DNA of 64,000 nucleotides from Alphaproteobacteria bacterium (GCA_020632875.1 JACKET010000003.1:434001-498000); one strand, 5' to 3'. Positions 46,388 to 55,645 are shown, numbered from the stretch's first letter. A program made the numbers and translations. Notes: generated by a model not told the origin, from the sequence alone.

Positions 46388-46434
46388 GGGCGGCAGCCTA
46401 CCCCAGGTTAGAGGGCGGCCGGAGGCGCCTCGAA

Positions 46435-47217
46435 ATGGACCTGTTCACCGTCGAGAACCTGTTCACGCTCGCCATGCTGGTGTTCCTGCAGGCGGTGCTC
46501 GGCTTCGACAACCTGCTCTACATCTCGATCGAGTCGAAGCGGGTGCCGGAGGAGAAGCAGCAGCTGGTCCGGCGGCTGGGCATCGGGCTCGCGATCTTCC
46601 TCCGGATCGGGCTGCTCTTCGCGGTCGTGAACCTGATCGGCGCGTTCCAGGACCCCTTCTTCAGCCCCCACATCGGCGAGCTGTTCGCGGCGAAGTTCAA
46701 CATCCACTCGGTGATCGTCCTCGCCGGCGGCGTCTTCATCATCTACACGGCGTTCAAGGAGATCACGCACATGCTCTCCATCCACGACCCGGGCGCCCAT
46801 TCCGAAGAGGCCCACCGCAGCGTGCCCGTCGCCGTCGCGTGGATCGTAGCCATGAACCTCGTGTTCTCGTTCGACTCGATCCTGTCGGCCATCGCGCTCA
46901 CCGACTCGATCCCCGTCATGGCCACCGCCATCGTGATCTCGGGCTTCGGGATGATGGCCCTCTCCGACACCGTGTCCGACTTCCTCAAGCGCAACCGGAT
47001 GTACGAGGTGCTCGGCCTGTTCATCCTGCTGATCGTCGGCGTGATGCTGGTCGGCGAGGGCGGGCACATCGCGCACATCCACTTCGGCGAGTACGCGGTC
47101 GAGCCGATGGCGAAGACCACCTTCTACTTCTCGATCGGCATCCTCGTGATCGTCGACATCGCGCAGGGCCGCTACCAGAAGAAGCTCGACTCCGAGCGGG
47201 CCCAGGGCGCGCACTGA
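46435..47217 (+). CDS. TerC-family membrane protein
   Basis: 260 residues, about seven membrane helices. The two family repeats are visible: 'FLQAVLGFDNLLYISI' early and 'AMNLVFSFDSILSAIALTD' in the middle, each with the conserved Asp in the membrane. TerC/Alx/YoaE proteins are linked to Mn2+ export and metal stress, and some load metals onto secreted enzymes. GGAGG lies nine bases before the ATG. Divergent from the AAA+ operon. Confidence 0.9.
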   Translation: MDLFTVENLFTLAMLVFLQAVLGFDNLLYISIESKRVPEEKQQLVRRLGIGLAIFLRIGLLFAVVNLIGAFQDPFFSPHIGELFAAKFNIHSVIVLAGGVFIIYTAFKEITHMLSIHDPGAHSEEAHRSVPVAVAWIVAMNLVFSFDSILSAIALTDSIPVMATAIVISGFGMMALSDTVSDFLKRNRMYEVLGLFILLIVGVMLVGEGGHIAHIHFGEYAVEPMAKTTFYFSIGILVIVDIAQGRYQKKLDSERAQGAH

Positions 47218-47239
47218 CGGGTGACGCCGGTTCGCCACT

Positions 47240-48301
47240 ATGCGTGGACCGGTTCCGGATTATCCTACAGACGTGGTCCGCAGCACTCCCGACACCGTGA
47301 CCCGAGACGCGCTCGACGACTACCTCGCGCGCGGCTGGTTCCGATTCGGCGGCACGATGCGCACGACGCGCTTCACCGTCTGGGAAGAGCGCCACCTCCG
47401 CTCGACCATCTGGACGCGCACCGACATCCCCGCGCTGCAGTGGTCGCGCAGCAACCGGCGCCTGCTCGCACGGGTCCGCCGCGACTACGACATCCAGGTG
47501 CACCCGCTCGACGTGGGCCCCGAGCACGAGGCGCTCTACCGCGCCTACTGCGAGCACGTCGGCGGCGAGCGCCCCGCCAACCTCACCGACTTCCTCGGCG
47601 GCGAAGAGGCGATCGACTGCTACGACACCCAGCAGATCACCATCCGGCGCGATGGCCGACTCGCCGGATTCAGCCTGTTCGACGCGGGCAACCGCTCGAT
47701 CATGAGCCTGCTCGGCGCGTTCGATCCCACGCACTCGCGCCAGAGCCTCGGCATGGCGTCGATGCTGCTCGAGGTCGAGCACGGCCGCGAGCGGGGGCTC
47801 GCGTGGCACTACTCCGGCTACGTGCTGCCCGGCGAGCCGCGCATGGACTACAAGCTCCGCGTCGGCGCGATGCAGTTCCTGCACCCCGACAGCGACGTGT
47901 GGCAGCCCATCGAATCGCTCGAGCACACCGTGCTGCCCGACCAGCGCATGCGCAACGCGCTCGACCGCATCGGGCGGGGGCTCGGGCGCGCCGGCGTGCG
48001 CTGCCGCCGGATGCTGAACCCGCTGTTCGAGCTCGCCGAGAGCCCCGTCATCAGCGAGCGCATGGTCGCCGAGCCCATGCTCGTGATGGTGAACAGCAAC
48101 CGCGCGCCGTTCCCCATCATCACGTGGAACGATCCGGATCGCGTCTACGAATTGTGGACGGGGCTGCCCGCCGTGATCCGCCACCGCCGCACGTGGGATG
48201 GTCCCGAGCGCAGCACCGGAACCGCCCTCATCCAGGGTGAGGTCGGGCGTTTCCACACGGCTTCCGAGCTCTCCGAGGCGGTGAAGGGCCTGTTGGCCTG
48301 A
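47240..48301 (+). CDS. Ate1/Bpt-like aminoacyl-tRNA-protein transferase homologue
   Basis: 353 residues. 'YLARGWFRFGGTMRTTRFTV' and 'QWSRSNRRLLARVRRDYDIQ' follow the N-terminal layout of arginyl/leucyl-tRNA-protein transferases. 'SIMSLLGAFDPTHSRQSLGM' and 'YSGYVLPGEPRMDYKLRVGA' match the C-terminal GNAT-like part (GYY/W ... P.MDYK). The Cys cluster of true Ate1/Bpt N-termini (VCPGC-type) is missing. The known role is N-end-rule tagging for ClpAP/ClpS degradation. Its location next to Clp-like ATPases is suggestive. The start is uncertain; GTG 47273 is an alternative. Confidence 0.82.
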   Translation: MRGPVPDYPTDVVRSTPDTVTRDALDDYLARGWFRFGGTMRTTRFTVWEERHLRSTIWTRTDIPALQWSRSNRRLLARVRRDYDIQVHPLDVGPEHEALYRAYCEHVGGERPANLTDFLGGEEAIDCYDTQQITIRRDGRLAGFSLFDAGNRSIMSLLGAFDPTHSRQSLGMASMLLEVEHGRERGLAWHYSGYVLPGEPRMDYKLRVGAMQFLHPDSDVWQPIESLEHTVLPDQRMRNALDRIGRGLGRAGVRCRRMLNPLFELAESPVISERMVAEPMLVMVNSNRAPFPIITWNDPDRVYELWTGLPAVIRHRRTWDGPERSTGTALIQGEVGRFHTASELSEAVKGLLA

Positions 48302-48347
48302 TGCTTGCTTGGTCCCCTGCAGCCCGGGTGGGCGCCGGAGGTCGGGG

Positions 48348-49157
48348 ATGATCGCGTGGATCGCATGGGCGTGGGCCGCACCGGATGCGGCATCGATGGC
48401 GAAGGAGCTGGCGGAGGTCGAAGCGAAGCTGCGCGACCCGGGGCTCGCGCCGGACGAGGTCAAGCGCGTGGGGATGCGCCAGCAGGCCCTGTACCGCGCG
48501 CTCTCCGGTGAGAGAGACCTCCAACAGGCCGTGCTGGCCGGCCTCGACGCCGACACGCGCTGGGTGGTCGAGACGAACATCGGTGCCGGCGAGCGCATCG
48601 CGCACACCGTCACGAACCTGAAGTCCACGGTCCCCGCGTGGACCATCGGCGTTCCGCCGGCCGTCGACACGCTGCTCGGGTACTACCGGGAGGCGGAAGA
48701 GAAACACGGCGTCCCGTGGGAGGTCCTGGCCGCCATCCACCTCGTCGAGACGCGGATGGGCCGACTGCAGGGCACGAGCTGGGCGGGTGCCCAGGGCCCC
48801 ATGCAGTTCATGCCGAAGACCTGGGAGGCCTACGGGCAGGGCGACGTCACCGACCCGCACGACGCCATCCTCGGCGCCGGCAACTACCTCGCGAAGATGG
48901 GTGCAGCGAAAGACCTCGACAAGGCCATCTGGCACTACAACCACAGCGACCACTACGTCCGGTCGGTGCGGGCGTACGCCTCGGTGCTCGAGAAGGACCC
49001 GCTGGCGTACCGCGGGTACTGGGGGTGGCAGGTGTTCTACCGCACGCAGTCCGGCGTGGTGATGCTGCCCGAGGGCTACGTGCAGGCCGAGCCCGTCGAG
49101 GTGGGGGCGTGGTGCGAGGCGAATCGCGAGCACTGCCCCTTCCTGGACGCGCCGTGA
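48348..49157 (+). CDS. Lytic transglycosylase (SLT type)
   Basis: 269 residues from ATG 48348 (CCGGAGG upstream). Short signal peptide (MIAWIAWAWAAP). A helical N-terminal region follows, then a goose-lysozyme/SLT fold with catalytic Glu in 'IHLVETRMGRLQG' and the substrate-groove motif 'GAQGPMQFMPKTWEAYG', 'GAGNYLAKMGA' and 'AIWHYNHSDHYV'. Cuts the glycan strands of peptidoglycan to 1,6-anhydro products. Its stop overlaps the next gene (GTGA). Confidence 0.92.
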   Translation: MIAWIAWAWAAPDAASMAKELAEVEAKLRDPGLAPDEVKRVGMRQQALYRALSGERDLQQAVLAGLDADTRWVVETNIGAGERIAHTVTNLKSTVPAWTIGVPPAVDTLLGYYREAEEKHGVPWEVLAAIHLVETRMGRLQGTSWAGAQGPMQFMPKTWEAYGQGDVTDPHDAILGAGNYLAKMGAAKDLDKAIWHYNHSDHYVRSVRAYASVLEKDPLAYRGYWGWQVFYRTQSGVVMLPEGYVQAEPVEVGAWCEANREHCPFLDAP

Positions 49158-49999
49158 TCTGGGCCAAGCGCTTGCTGATCGTCGTCGGGAGCGCGCTGGT
49201 CGGGGTCTACGTGCTGTGGGCCGGCCTGATGTACGGGCTGCAGGACACCATCCTGTTCCACCCGGGCGGCGAGAGCCGCGAGCAGCTGGACGCGTGGGCG
49301 ACGCGGCTCGGGGTGCGTCCGTTCCGCGTGGTCGCGTCGGACGGCGTCGAGCTCTACGGCTGGCATGCGCCCGGCGACGGGCGCCACGCGCTGCTCTACT
49401 TCCACGGGAACGGCGGGAGCATCACGGCGGTGCCGTGGCTCGCCGAGCAGCTGCCCGGCGTCGACGTGCTGTGCGTGTCGTACCGCGGGTACCCGGGCAG
49501 CGAGGGCGCGCCGTCCGAGGCGGGCATGAAGCTCGACGCGCTGGCGCTGTGGGCGTACGCCACCGAGACGCTCGGCTTCGCGCCCGATCACATCGTCGTA
49601 CAGGGGCAGTCGCTCGGCGGCGGGGTGGCGCACCACCTGCTGATGGAGGCCCACCCCGCGGGTGCGGTGTTCGACTCGACCTTCAGCTCCATCGAGGAGC
49701 TCGCGTCCGCGAGCCAGCCGCTCCTGCCGGTCTCTCTGCTGCTGAAGCACCCGTTCCGCTCGTACGAGCGGGCGCCCCGCATCGACGTGCCGACCCTCGT
49801 GATGCACGGCGACGACGACCACCTGATCCCCGTCGAGCACGGCCGCAAGCTCGCGAAGCTCCAGCCGAACGCCACGTACGTCGAGATCCCGAACCACGGC
49901 CACGACGCCTGGACCCTGGATCGCCCCGAGGCGCAGGCCGCCTGGAGGGCCTTCCTCACGCGCGTCTGGGGCATCGACATCCCCGCCCCGCCCCGATAG
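49154..49999 (+). CDS. Membrane-anchored alpha/beta hydrolase
   Basis: 281 residues from GTG 49154, overlapping the transglycosylase stop. Membrane anchor at about 6-27. The hydrolase resembles the Bem46/ABHD17 type: 'ALLYFHGNGGSITAV' (oxyanion), nucleophile Ser in 'GQSLGGG', Asp in 'LVMHGDDDHLIP' and His in 'IPNHGHDAWTL'. Known relatives include depalmitoylating thioesterases; the bacterial role is unclear. Likely co-expressed with the transglycosylase at the cell envelope. Confidence 0.88.
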   Translation: MIWAKRLLIVVGSALVGVYVLWAGLMYGLQDTILFHPGGESREQLDAWATRLGVRPFRVVASDGVELYGWHAPGDGRHALLYFHGNGGSITAVPWLAEQLPGVDVLCVSYRGYPGSEGAPSEAGMKLDALALWAYATETLGFAPDHIVVQGQSLGGGVAHHLLMEAHPAGAVFDSTFSSIEELASASQPLLPVSLLLKHPFRSYERAPRIDVPTLVMHGDDDHLIPVEHGRKLAKLQPNATYVEIPNHGHDAWTLDRPEAQAAWRAFLTRVWGIDIPAPPR

Positions 50000-50027
50000 C
50001 CCGGCGCTCCGCACCAGGAGGAGCCCC

Positions 50028-50441
50028 GTGCCCGTCATCGCGATGAAGGCGACCGAGAAGCGCGCCCACGAGAAGACCGATTCGCTGTTCATCTACACGT
50101 TCGAGAGCCCTGAGCTCGGCGCGAAGACGATCGTCGCGAACCTCACGAACGTCTACGAGGTCGGCGACGTCGCCGCGATCGCGCAGCTCGGCACCCTGCT
50201 CCCCGACGGCGAGATCAAGCCCCGCAAGGTGTTCGGCATCGACTCCGAGGGCATGGCGCTCGGCCCCGTCGACGCGGCTCCCGACACCGACCTCACTGCG
50301 CAGTTCGACGCCGACGCGCCGAAGCGCCTGTTCAAGCTGACCTTCGAGATCGAGGTCGAGGCCTGCTACCCGGCCGACGCCGAGGCCACCGCCCGCAAGC
50401 TCTTCAAGGGCGGAGAGGGCAAGCTGGTCGCCGCCGACTGA
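50028..50441 (+). CDS. Stand-alone tRNA-binding OB-fold protein
   Basis: 137 residues from GTG 50028 with AGGAGGAG upstream. The centre is EMAPII/Trbp111-like: 'KTIVANLTNVYEVGD', 'KPRKVFGIDSEGMALGPV' matches the conserved 'KPRK(L/I)RG(V)xSxGM' of MetRS and PheRS tRNA-binding domains. Such proteins bind the elbow of many tRNAs. The N-terminus ('MKATEKRAHEKTDSLFIYTF') differs from known CsaA or Trbp111, and 45 residues follow the OB fold. Confidence 0.75.
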   Translation: MPVIAMKATEKRAHEKTDSLFIYTFESPELGAKTIVANLTNVYEVGDVAAIAQLGTLLPDGEIKPRKVFGIDSEGMALGPVDAAPDTDLTAQFDADAPKRLFKLTFEIEVEACYPADAEATARKLFKGGEGKLVAAD

Positions 50442-50630
50442 CGATCGGCACCACACCGTGGCAACCCGCAGCCGTTCGAGGCACTGCGGTGACATTCCCG
50501 TGCCACAGCGCAGATTCCCCTTTCCACCGTCAATGTGGGCGACCTTCCTCATTCGTGGCCAACCCAGGGGTACCCCCCCGCGTGGAAAAACACGATGCTC
50601 GCCCCCGAACACGTTCCGGAGACCACCCGC

Positions 50631-53498
50631 ATGCCGTTCCGGCCCTCCATCGCCCTCGTCCTGCTCGCGCTCGCAGGCGTCGCCACCCCGGCGTACGCCC
50701 AATCCATCGCCGACGAGGCCGACACGCTGTTCAGGATGGGCACCGACGCGTACGACAAGTTCGACTACGAGACCGCCCTCATCCACTTCATGCAGTCGAA
50801 CCGGCTTTCGCCGAACGCCATCACGGCAGGCAACGTCGGCCACACGTACGTCTCGATGCAGAAGTACCCCGAGGCGTACCGGTGGTACGCGCTGGCCTCG
50901 AGCCTCGCCGACGGCAAGGACGAGTCGATCCTCGACGCGATGGACTCGATCAAGAAGAACGTCGTGCTCGTCGAGCTGGCCTCGAACCCCGAAGGCGCCA
51001 CGGTCTACCTCGACCGCAAGAGCCTCGGCGCCGTCGCGACCACCCCGGCCACCATCGCCCTGCCCGCGGGTGAGTACACGTTCATCATGGAGCGCGAGGG
51101 CCACCAGGACTTCACGTCCGAGAAGGTCTCGATGCGCAAGCTCGGCCAGAAGGTCGACGTGAAGGGCGAGCTCGAGCGCATCACCGGCCTCCTGTCGGTG
51201 TCGGGCCAGGATGGCGCCGAGGTGCGCCTGGGCGCCGAAGACGCCGACGTGCTCTGCGTCACGCCCTGCGAAACGCCCGTCCCCATCGGCCAGCAGATCG
51301 TGTACTTCCGCAAGGAGGGCTTCCGGAGCCAGCCTGCGCTGCTCACCGTCGAGGCCGACAAGACCGCGTCGGTGCCGGTCAACCTGATCCAGGTCACGGG
51401 CTCGGTCGCGGTGAGCGCCACCGAGCGCGGCGCGGCCGTCGAGATCGACGGCGTGCGGGTCGGGTACACGCCGATGGTCGCCCAGGCCGTGCCTGCCGGC
51501 TCCCGCAAGCTCCGCGTCGCGCTGCGTGGCTTCGAGCCCGTCGAGCAGACCATCGAGGTTCCGCCCGACGGCCAGCTCTCGCTCGAGCGTGTCGAGCTCA
51601 TCCCGATCAGCGAGGTCACGGCCGTGTCGCGGCGCGCCGAGTCCGTGGCCCAGGCGCCGTCCTCCGTCACCCTGATCTCGCGCGACGAGCTGCAGGCCTT
51701 CCGCTACCCCACGATCTACGAAGCGCTCCGCGGCGTCCGCGGCATCTCGCTCACGTACGACTCGATCTACGGCAGCGCGGCCGTCCGCGGCCTCGGCCAG
51801 GCCAACGACTTCGGCAACCGGCTGCTCATCCTGTCCGACGGCGCCACGCTGAACGACCCCATCCTGTACCAGTCGTTCATCAGCTACGACGGTCGCGTCG
51901 ACCTCGGCGGCATCGAACGGATCGAGATCGTGCGGGGCCCGGGCTCCGTCCTCTACGGTACGGGCGCCGTGTCGGGTGTCGTCAACCTCATCGGCGAGGG
52001 CATCGACGCGCCCGAGACCGCCGAGCTCACGGTGGGCACGTTCGACAACCACGTGTACCGCGCCCGCGCCGCGGCCCACTACAACCTCACCGACAAGATC
52101 GGGTTCCGCGCGAGCGTCAGCGCCGCAGGCTCGCAGGGTCGCAGCGAGACGCTCAATCCCCGCGGGCCCGACAACGACCTCACGGTGAAGGGCTTCGACC
52201 GCTTCAAGGGCGCGACCACCACGGGCCGCCTGTGGCTCGGTGACGCGACCTTCCAGTGGTACCACGCCTACCGCACGATCAACATCCCCACGGGCGTATA
52301 CGACACCGACCTGAACGTGCCGAACGACAACTACTGGGTCGACAACCGCACCATGGCCGAGCTCCGGTACGAGCCGAAGCTCTCCGAGAAGGTGCGCCTG
52401 CTCACCCGTGCGTACTTCAACCGCTACCAGTACGACGGATTCCTGCCGTACGGCGACTTCACGAGCGTCGAGAAGTACGTGGTGCTCTCGGGCGGCGCCG
52501 AAGCGCGCGTCATCGCCGAGCCCGCCGACATCTTCCGCATCCAGGCCGGCGCCGTCATCGACGCCAGCCCCCGACTCACGCTCGACGGCGAAGACCGCTA
52601 CGAAGACGGCACCGCCGAGTCGTACCTCGAAGAGTCGCAGCCCTACCAGATCGCCGCCGGCTACGCCGTCATCGACTTCATCCCGATCCCCGAGATCCGG
52701 ATCACGGCCGGCGCCCGCGCCGACTACTGGTCGACCTTCGGCGGCCTCGCGCTGTCGCCGCGCTTCGCGATGGTCCTCGAGCCGCGCGACGGCGACGTGA
52801 TCAAGCTGCTCGCCGGTCGCGCGTTCCGGGCGCCGTCGACCTACGAGCTCTACTACAACATCCCGGGCGTCCAGCTCCGCCCCGACACGCAGGGCATCGA
52901 CATCGAGCCCGAGACCGTCTGGTCGACCGAGCTCGAGTACAGCCACGCGTTCGACTCCGTCTGGACGGGCCTGATCTCGGGTCACTACAGCGTCGCGAAC
53001 AAGCTGATCGAGACCATCGAGGCTCCGCTCGAGCCCGAGGCGGTCACCTACGGCAACAGCGCCGAGGCCGTGCGGATCGTCGGCGCCGACGTCGAGCTCC
53101 GGCGCGAGTTCCGCGGCGGCTGGATGCTCTCGGGCTTCTACAGCGCGCTCGACTCCCGCTACGCCGACAGCAACCAGCTCGTGCCGAACGTGCCGACCCA
53201 CAACGCCGGCGGCAAGTTCATCATGCCCATCGCCGGCCCCGTGGCCCGCGTCGCGTACCGCGCCAACCTCGAGGCCCCGCGCCGCATCGACCTCGTGAAC
53301 GACAACAAGACCGGCTGGGCCATCGTCTCCGACCTCGTGCTCTCCGGCACGGCGCCCGATCAGGGCTTCGACTACGCGGTCGGCGTCTACAACCTGTTCA
53401 ACCAGTCCTACAGCCAGCCGCTCTCCGACACCTTCCCCTTCCGGACGATGCCGCAGCAGGGCCGCAGCCTGATGGCCGAGGTCACGCTGCGCCTCTGA
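50631..53498 (+). CDS. TonB-dependent receptor with TPR and PEGA domains
   Basis: 955 residues from ATG 50631 (GGAG upstream). Signal peptide 1-24 (LVLLALAGVATPAYA). TPR-like helices (about 28-105), two or three PEGA domains (about 110-325: 'LASNPEGATVYLDRKSLG', 'LSVSGQDGAEVRLG', 'SATERGAAVEIDGVRVGYTP'), then a plug ('TAVSRRAESVAQAPSSVTLI', 'YEALRGVRGISLTYDS', 'ERIEIVRGPGSVLYGTGAVS') and a 22-strand-type barrel ending 'RSLMAEVTLRL'. TPR and PEGA modules ahead of a TonB receptor are rare. Substrate unknown. 189 bases upstream are free of genes. Confidence 0.92.
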   Translation: MPFRPSIALVLLALAGVATPAYAQSIADEADTLFRMGTDAYDKFDYETALIHFMQSNRLSPNAITAGNVGHTYVSMQKYPEAYRWYALASSLADGKDESILDAMDSIKKNVVLVELASNPEGATVYLDRKSLGAVATTPATIALPAGEYTFIMEREGHQDFTSEKVSMRKLGQKVDVKGELERITGLLSVSGQDGAEVRLGAEDADVLCVTPCETPVPIGQQIVYFRKEGFRSQPALLTVEADKTASVPVNLIQVTGSVAVSATERGAAVEIDGVRVGYTPMVAQAVPAGSRKLRVALRGFEPVEQTIEVPPDGQLSLERVELIPISEVTAVSRRAESVAQAPSSVTLISRDELQAFRYPTIYEALRGVRGISLTYDSIYGSAAVRGLGQANDFGNRLLILSDGATLNDPILYQSFISYDGRVDLGGIERIEIVRGPGSVLYGTGAVSGVVNLIGEGIDAPETAELTVGTFDNHVYRARAAAHYNLTDKIGFRASVSAAGSQGRSETLNPRGPDNDLTVKGFDRFKGATTTGRLWLGDATFQWYHAYRTINIPTGVYDTDLNVPNDNYWVDNRTMAELRYEPKLSEKVRLLTRAYFNRYQYDGFLPYGDFTSVEKYVVLSGGAEARVIAEPADIFRIQAGAVIDASPRLTLDGEDRYEDGTAESYLEESQPYQIAAGYAVIDFIPIPEIRITAGARADYWSTFGGLALSPRFAMVLEPRDGDVIKLLAGRAFRAPSTYELYYNIPGVQLRPDTQGIDIEPETVWSTELEYSHAFDSVWTGLISGHYSVANKLIETIEAPLEPEAVTYGNSAEAVRIVGADVELRREFRGGWMLSGFYSALDSRYADSNQLVPNVPTHNAGGKFIMPIAGPVARVAYRANLEAPRRIDLVNDNKTGWAIVSDLVLSGTAPDQGFDYAVGVYNLFNQSYSQPLSDTFPFRTMPQQGRSLMAEVTLRL

Positions 53499-53513
53499 TC
53501 CGATCCGACGCCG

Positions 53514-54605
53514 TCAGCGCTCGCGGCCGATGTTCGGGCGGGCGCCGTCGGGGTCGTCTTCGGAGGGCTCGCCGGACGCGTCGGGAGCCGCCCCATCGGG
53601 TGGTACCGCCTCGGTGGGATCGGGAGTGGGGGCCTCTACGGGGACCGGAGCGGGCTCGACGGGAGCGGGCTCGGCGGGCGCCGCGGGCTCGGGCGCGACG
53701 GGCGTCTCGGAGGCCATCGGCTCGGCAGGGGCGGGCTCGACGGGCTCGGGAGCGGGTGCGACGGGCGGAGGCTCGGACGCAGCCGGCTCGGTGGAGGCCG
53801 GCTCGGACGCGTCGGGAGTCGGCGTGGGTGCGGGAGTCGGCGTGGGTGCGGCGACGGGTGCGGGAGTCGGCGTGGGCACCGCAACGGGCGCGGCGACGGG
53901 TGCGGGAGCTGGCGTGGGCACCGCGACGGGTGCGGGCGCCGCGCGCTCGGGGAGGGGCGGCGCGACCACCTCGTCTCGCGGAGAGGCGTGGAGCGGCGGC
54001 TTCTCGGGCATGCGCAGCGAGGCCGGCGAGGGATCGGTCTCGACCACCACGGGGGCAGACGACTCACCCCCACCCTGGGTGGTGGTGGCGTAGATCGCGG
54101 CTGCGCCCACCGCCGAGAGCCCGACGATGGCCACCATGCCGGCACCCAGGAGCAGCAGGGGCCACGACGATCGCGACGTGCCCCCTGATTCGGCCGCCGT
54201 GCGCTCCTGCACCGGCGGCGCCGTGCCGACGACGGCGGCCCAGTTCCCCGCGCGCGCGAGCGTCTGGTAGACCTCGTTGTCGTCGACGATCGAGTGGATG
54301 TCGATCGGCGTGGGCAACAGGCTCACCCCCGAGCCCTCGGGGTCGATGTCGGGCTCGGCAGTGTCGGGGAAGACGACGAAGGCGTAGGTGCAGACCGGGC
54401 ATTCGATCTGCGCCCCGACGAACGTGATCAGGCGCGTTTCCACGCGGTAGGCCTGGGCGCACGAGGGGCAATGGACGACGCGCAGCTCGCCCGCCGGATC
54501 GGAATCCGGTGCATCCGAGGCCGACGTGAGACGACCCGGATCGCCCCCCGAATCGACCGGAATCGCACCCGCCGCACCGGTCGAGTCGTCGCCAGTGCGC
54601 GCCAA
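53514..54605 (-). CDS. Zinc-ribbon single-pass membrane protein
   Basis: 363 residues from a TTG start (GAGGAG upstream). The N-terminus has an MJ0042-like zinc ribbon ('VHCPSCAQAYRVE' and 'IECPVCTYAFVVF'; two CxxC), a helix pair, then a membrane helix (about 150-172). The last 190 residues are Pro/Ala/Glu/Thr-rich and unstructured, built from 'APAPVAVPTP'-type repeats. The build, with a cytoplasmic ribbon and an extended outer part, is seen in myxobacterial envelope-spanning proteins. Divergent from the signalling module at 54991. Confidence 0.82.
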   Translation of the reverse strand: MARTGDDSTGAAGAIPVDSGGDPGRLTSASDAPDSDPAGELRVVHCPSCAQAYRVETRLITFVGAQIECPVCTYAFVVFPDTAEPDIDPEGSGVSLLPTPIDIHSIVDDNEVYQTLARAGNWAAVVGTAPPVQERTAAESGGTSRSSWPLLLLGAGMVAIVGLSAVGAAAIYATTTQGGGESSAPVVVETDPSPASLRMPEKPPLHASPRDEVVAPPLPERAAPAPVAVPTPAPAPVAAPVAVPTPTPAPVAAPTPTPAPTPTPDASEPASTEPAASEPPPVAPAPEPVEPAPAEPMASETPVAPEPAAPAEPAPVEPAPVPVEAPTPDPTEAVPPDGAAPDASGEPSEDDPDGARPNIGRER

Positions 54606-54990
54606 TCGTGCTCCTCATCTGTGCAATGCCATTGTATCGCAGGATTGCAGCGTGGCAAAGACGGGTCGGCCTCCCGACCCGACGCGTTCGGTCAGCCGCG
54701 CCAGTGCGATCCCACAACGCTCGCTCGAACGCGGCAGTACCATCGGCCCGTCCAGCACGCGCGAACAGCGAGGGGGCCTTCGGAAAGATTCCCTTCAAAC
54801 TGGATTCTACGGCGACGGCTTGAGGGCGTCGCCGGCGCGCCCCCGTCGGGACAGCCGGAAGTCATCCACCACGTTTCCACCCTCGACTATAAAGAGCGCC
54901 GAGCCCCCGGCCGAGATCGGGGCCCGTCGAACTCACAGGGAGGAGTCAGCGCCGCTTCCGGTCGTGTGATTCCAGAGAGTGTCCGTCCCC
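54606..54990. other. Divergent intergenic region before the signalling module
   Basis: 385 bases without a gene, less G+C-rich than its surroundings. It holds a strong hairpin (CGGGTCGG-CCTC-CCGACCCG, 54662-54681) in the leader of the minus-strand gene and an AT-rich TATAAA (54888-54893) about 98 bases upstream of the 54991 start. The latter may be a -10 element, but no convincing -35 lies at the right distance. Confidence 0.55.
54888..54893 (+). promoter_or_regulatory. Possible -10 box (TATAAA)
   Basis: An isolated AT-rich hexamer in a G+C-rich context within the leader of the signalling module. No matching -35 is seen, so the sigma factor cannot be named. Confidence 0.25.
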
Positions 54991-55642
54991 ATGAAGATCT
55001 GTCCGGAATGCGGTACCGAGTACGAGGATCACGTGCCGCTCTGCCTCGCAGACGGCGTCGAGCTCGTCGCGGTCGTGGCACCCGTCGCGCCGCCGCCCGC
55101 CAGCGCGACGCCTGCGCCCGCCCCGCCGCCGCCCGCGCGGTCCGGCACTCCGTTCCTCCTCCTGCTGATCCCGCTCTTCCTCATCGGCGTCGTGGTCGTC
55201 GCCGGCATCGCGGTGGTCGCGATGTCCAGCGGGGGCACGCCGGCCCCCGAGCCCGTGCCGGTCCCCGTGCCGGTCCCGCTCCCCGCCCCTCCGCCCCCTC
55301 CGCCCGCTCCCGACCCCGTGCCGGTCACCCGAGACGTGGCGTTCGTGACGATCCCCGAGGGCGCCGAGCTCTTCGAGAACGACCAGCTCGTGTGTCGCGC
55401 CCTGCACGGTGCCCCACCCCGAGCACGCGCCCCTGCCCCGCAAGTTCGTCGCGAAGGCGCCGGGGTACCGCGACACGACCTTCGACATGGAAGCCGCCGA
55501 GGGTCCGTACCTGATCGAGCTGCAGAAGATCCGCACCGCCGCGCCCCGCCCGGCGCCGCCACCCCGCCCGACGGCACCCGCCCCGGGCCCCCAGCTTCCT
55601 CGCCCGTCGATCGGCCGCGATCGGGGGAAGGACGGAGAGTGA
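54991..55642 (+). CDS. Zinc-ribbon/PEGA-like membrane protein, frameshifted
   Basis: The frame opens at ATG 54991 with a zinc-finger-like N-terminus (CPECGTEYEDHVPLC), a Pro-rich part, a membrane helix (about 54-78), a second Pro-rich part and the start of a PEGA-like domain ('VAFVTIPEGAELFENDQLVC'). At about 55393-55400 the homology jumps forward one base: the continuation 'APCTVPHPEHAPLPRKFVAK', 'APGYRDTTFDMEAAEG' is in the other frame and ends at 55642. Dropping a single C at 55396 restores one product of about 217 residues. Without it, the first frame runs to 55662 with low-complexity Arg/Pro sequence and overlaps the next gene. Sequencing error, true mutation or programmed shift are all possible. 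Confidence 0.65.
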
Positions 55643-55645
55643 CCC

